DNA of 64,000 nt from RYN-230 sp963770545. Lineage in GTDB: Bacteria; Actinomycetota; Actinomycetes; Streptosporangiales; Streptosporangiaceae. Location of the stretch: the NCBI GenBank assembly GCA_963770545.1, contig CAVYQF010000011.1, positions 510,758 to 574,757 of the forward strand, written 5' to 3'. A program made the position numbers and the translations under genes. This document shows positions 62,875-64,000 of the stretch, in pieces. Position 1 is the stretch's first letter. Every line of letters starts with the position of its first letter. A model generated the notes under the pieces. The model was given only the letters and a program-made list of their open reading frames with translations, ran no database searches and was not told the origin of the DNA.

Positions 62875-64000
62875 ATGGGCAGTGCGATTCCGGTGACCTC
62901 GCCCCGAGGCCGGCGGCCCGGGGAAGCCCCGGCCCGCCGGGGCTCTGGCCGCCGCGTCGCCGCCGGCCTGGCCCGCGCCTCCGGGGCGGTCGCCCGCGCC
63001 CCCTTCAGCCGTCGCACCCACCGTGACCTGCTGTTCTGCCTGATCTCCGTGCCGCTCGCGATAGCGGGTTTCACCGGCATCGTGCTCCTGCTCGTCCCGG
63101 GGATCGTCCTGTCCATCTCGATCGTGGGCACGATGCTGGGGCTGCCGCTGATCGTCCTCGCCTCCAGCGCCGCTGGGGAAGTGGCCGGGCTGAACCGCGG
63201 ACTGGCCGGATGGCTGCTCGGCGTCCGGGTCGCCGCGCCACCCGCGTTCCGCCCCGGCTACGGCGTGCTGGGCCGGCTGGACGCCAGGCTCAGGGACGGC
63301 ACCGCCTGGCGGGCCGCGGCCTACGTGCTGCTCAAACTGCCGGCCGCCGCGCTGGAAGGCTTCTCGGTCTACGTAGCCGCGGTCGGCCTGGCTGACCTGA
63401 CCTACCCGCTGTGGTGGCCGCTGTTCCGCAACCACCCGCCAGGCACCCAGTTGAGCCCGGTTGGTGTCCTCAACCCGCTGACAGCCGGCCACGGGATGTT
63501 GTTCCGCATCAGCTCTTACCCGGGCACCTTCGCCGCGTTCGCGGTCGGCGCCGCGGCGGTGCTTGCCGCGCCCTGGGTGGCCCGGGCAGCCGTCGAAGTT
63601 GATCGCAGGCTCATCCGGGCCCTGCTCGGCCCGCGAAGGCTCGAGGAGCGGGTCCGCCAGTTGGAGCAGACCCGGGCGCGGGCCGTCGATGACTCCGCGG
63701 CGCAGTTGCGCCAGGTGGAACGGGACCTGCACGACGGCGCGCAGGTCCGGCTGGCCGCGCTGGCGATGAGCCTGGGCATGACCAGGGAGAAACTCGGAGA
63801 CGGCGATCAGCGGGCCGATCTGGCCAGCGTCAGGGAGCTGGTTGAGTCGGCCCACCGGGGCGCCAAGGATGCCCTGACCGAACTGCGCGACCTAGTCAAG
63901 GGCATCCACCCACCGGTGCTTGATTCCGGGCTGCCCGACGTGCTGGCCACGCTGGCCGCAGCCAGCGTGCTCCCAGTCGAATTGCGGGCCGACGTCCCGG
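62875..64000 (+). CDS. Sensor histidine kinase, NarL-partner type, 3' end outside the window
   Basis: 375 codons visible and still open at the window end. ATG 62875 follows GGGAGA and lies 5 bases after the permease stop. A basic N-terminus is followed by a four-helix membrane sensor domain (LISVPLAIAGFTGIVLLLVP, IVGTMLGLPLIVLASSAAGE, LTYPLWWPLFRN, FAAFAVGAAAVLAAPWVARA), a coiled-coil (RRLEERVRQLEQTRARAVDD) and HisKA_3 with the phospho-histidine in VERDLHDGAQVRLAALAMSL. The ATPase domain and probably a response-regulator gene lie beyond. It likely senses what the exporter pumps. Confidence 0.9.
   Translation, partial: MGSAIPVTSPRGRRPGEAPARRGSGRRVAAGLARASGAVARAPFSRRTHRDLLFCLISVPLAIAGFTGIVLLLVPGIVLSISIVGTMLGLPLIVLASSAAGEVAGLNRGLAGWLLGVRVAAPPAFRPGYGVLGRLDARLRDGTAWRAAAYVLLKLPAAALEGFSVYVAAVGLADLTYPLWWPLFRNHPPGTQLSPVGVLNPLTAGHGMLFRISSYPGTFAAFAVGAAAVLAAPWVARAAVEVDRRLIRALLGPRRLEERVRQLEQTRARAVDDSAAQLRQVERDLHDGAQVRLAALAMSLGMTREKLGDGDQRADLASVRELVESAHRGAKDALTELRDLVKGIHPPVLDSGLPDVLATLAAASVLPVELRADVP

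Overview
The window is a continuous piece of high-GC chromosome from an actinobacterium, probably a soil actinomycete. Lineage clues seen directly are an RbpA-type RNA polymerase-binding protein, a polyprenol-phosphate-mannose synthase-like glycosyltransferase, an Rv1733c-family membrane protein, many GTG/TTG starts, dense 4-bp stop/start overlaps and several probable leaderless genes. I saw no rRNA, tRNA, CRISPR array, phage or transposase gene.

Layout. 0-8.7 kb: end of an M24 peptidase, an MsmK-type ATPase, an Lrp/AsnC regulator, a divergent TetR/MFS pair with two operator palindromes on the promoter, a degenerate acyl-CoA-synthetase-like gene and a large LuxR-type ATPase regulator. 8.7-26 kb: a GH38 alpha-mannosidase split by a frameshift, a divergent LacI regulator, and a long operon (hydroxyisobutyrate-dehydrogenase-like gene, branched-chain-type ABC importer with one intact and one ruined binding protein, ACMSD-like amidohydrolase, DapA-like lyase), ending against a convergent FAD oxidoreductase. 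26-34 kb: small housekeeping and transport genes including lgt. 32.8-38.4 kb: a lysine-degradation cluster (kamA diverging from kdd-kamD-kamE-kal). 39-47 kb: acs, a long gene-free stretch with a promoter, a Ppm-like synthase, rbpA, GDPD and two RNA/small-molecule methyltransferase-type genes. 47-50 kb: a CoA-dependent catabolic operon (amidohydrolase, acyl-CoA ligase, MaoC). 50-56 kb: GH27 alpha-galactosidase, a FAH remnant, an adenylate kinase paralogue, glycerate kinase and a divergent PRPP synthetase. 56-60 kb: a two-subunit molybdenum hydroxylase diverging from a C-C-hydrolase-like alpha/beta hydrolase. 61-64 kb: an ABC exporter followed by a histidine kinase that runs off the end.

Most notable. 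(1) Four LacI-type operators fitting TGCAA-N4-TTGCA lie in the promoter regions of the mannosidase/LacI pair, the ABC-importer operon, the FAD oxidoreductase and the molybdenum hydroxylase/hydrolase pair, which suggests one scattered catabolic regulon. (2) A 47-bp palindrome-rich repeat occurs in frame inside kdd and again, inverted, behind prs. (3) Single-base frameshifts are concentrated between 11.6 and 22.4 kb, which means either recent decay or poor base calling there.
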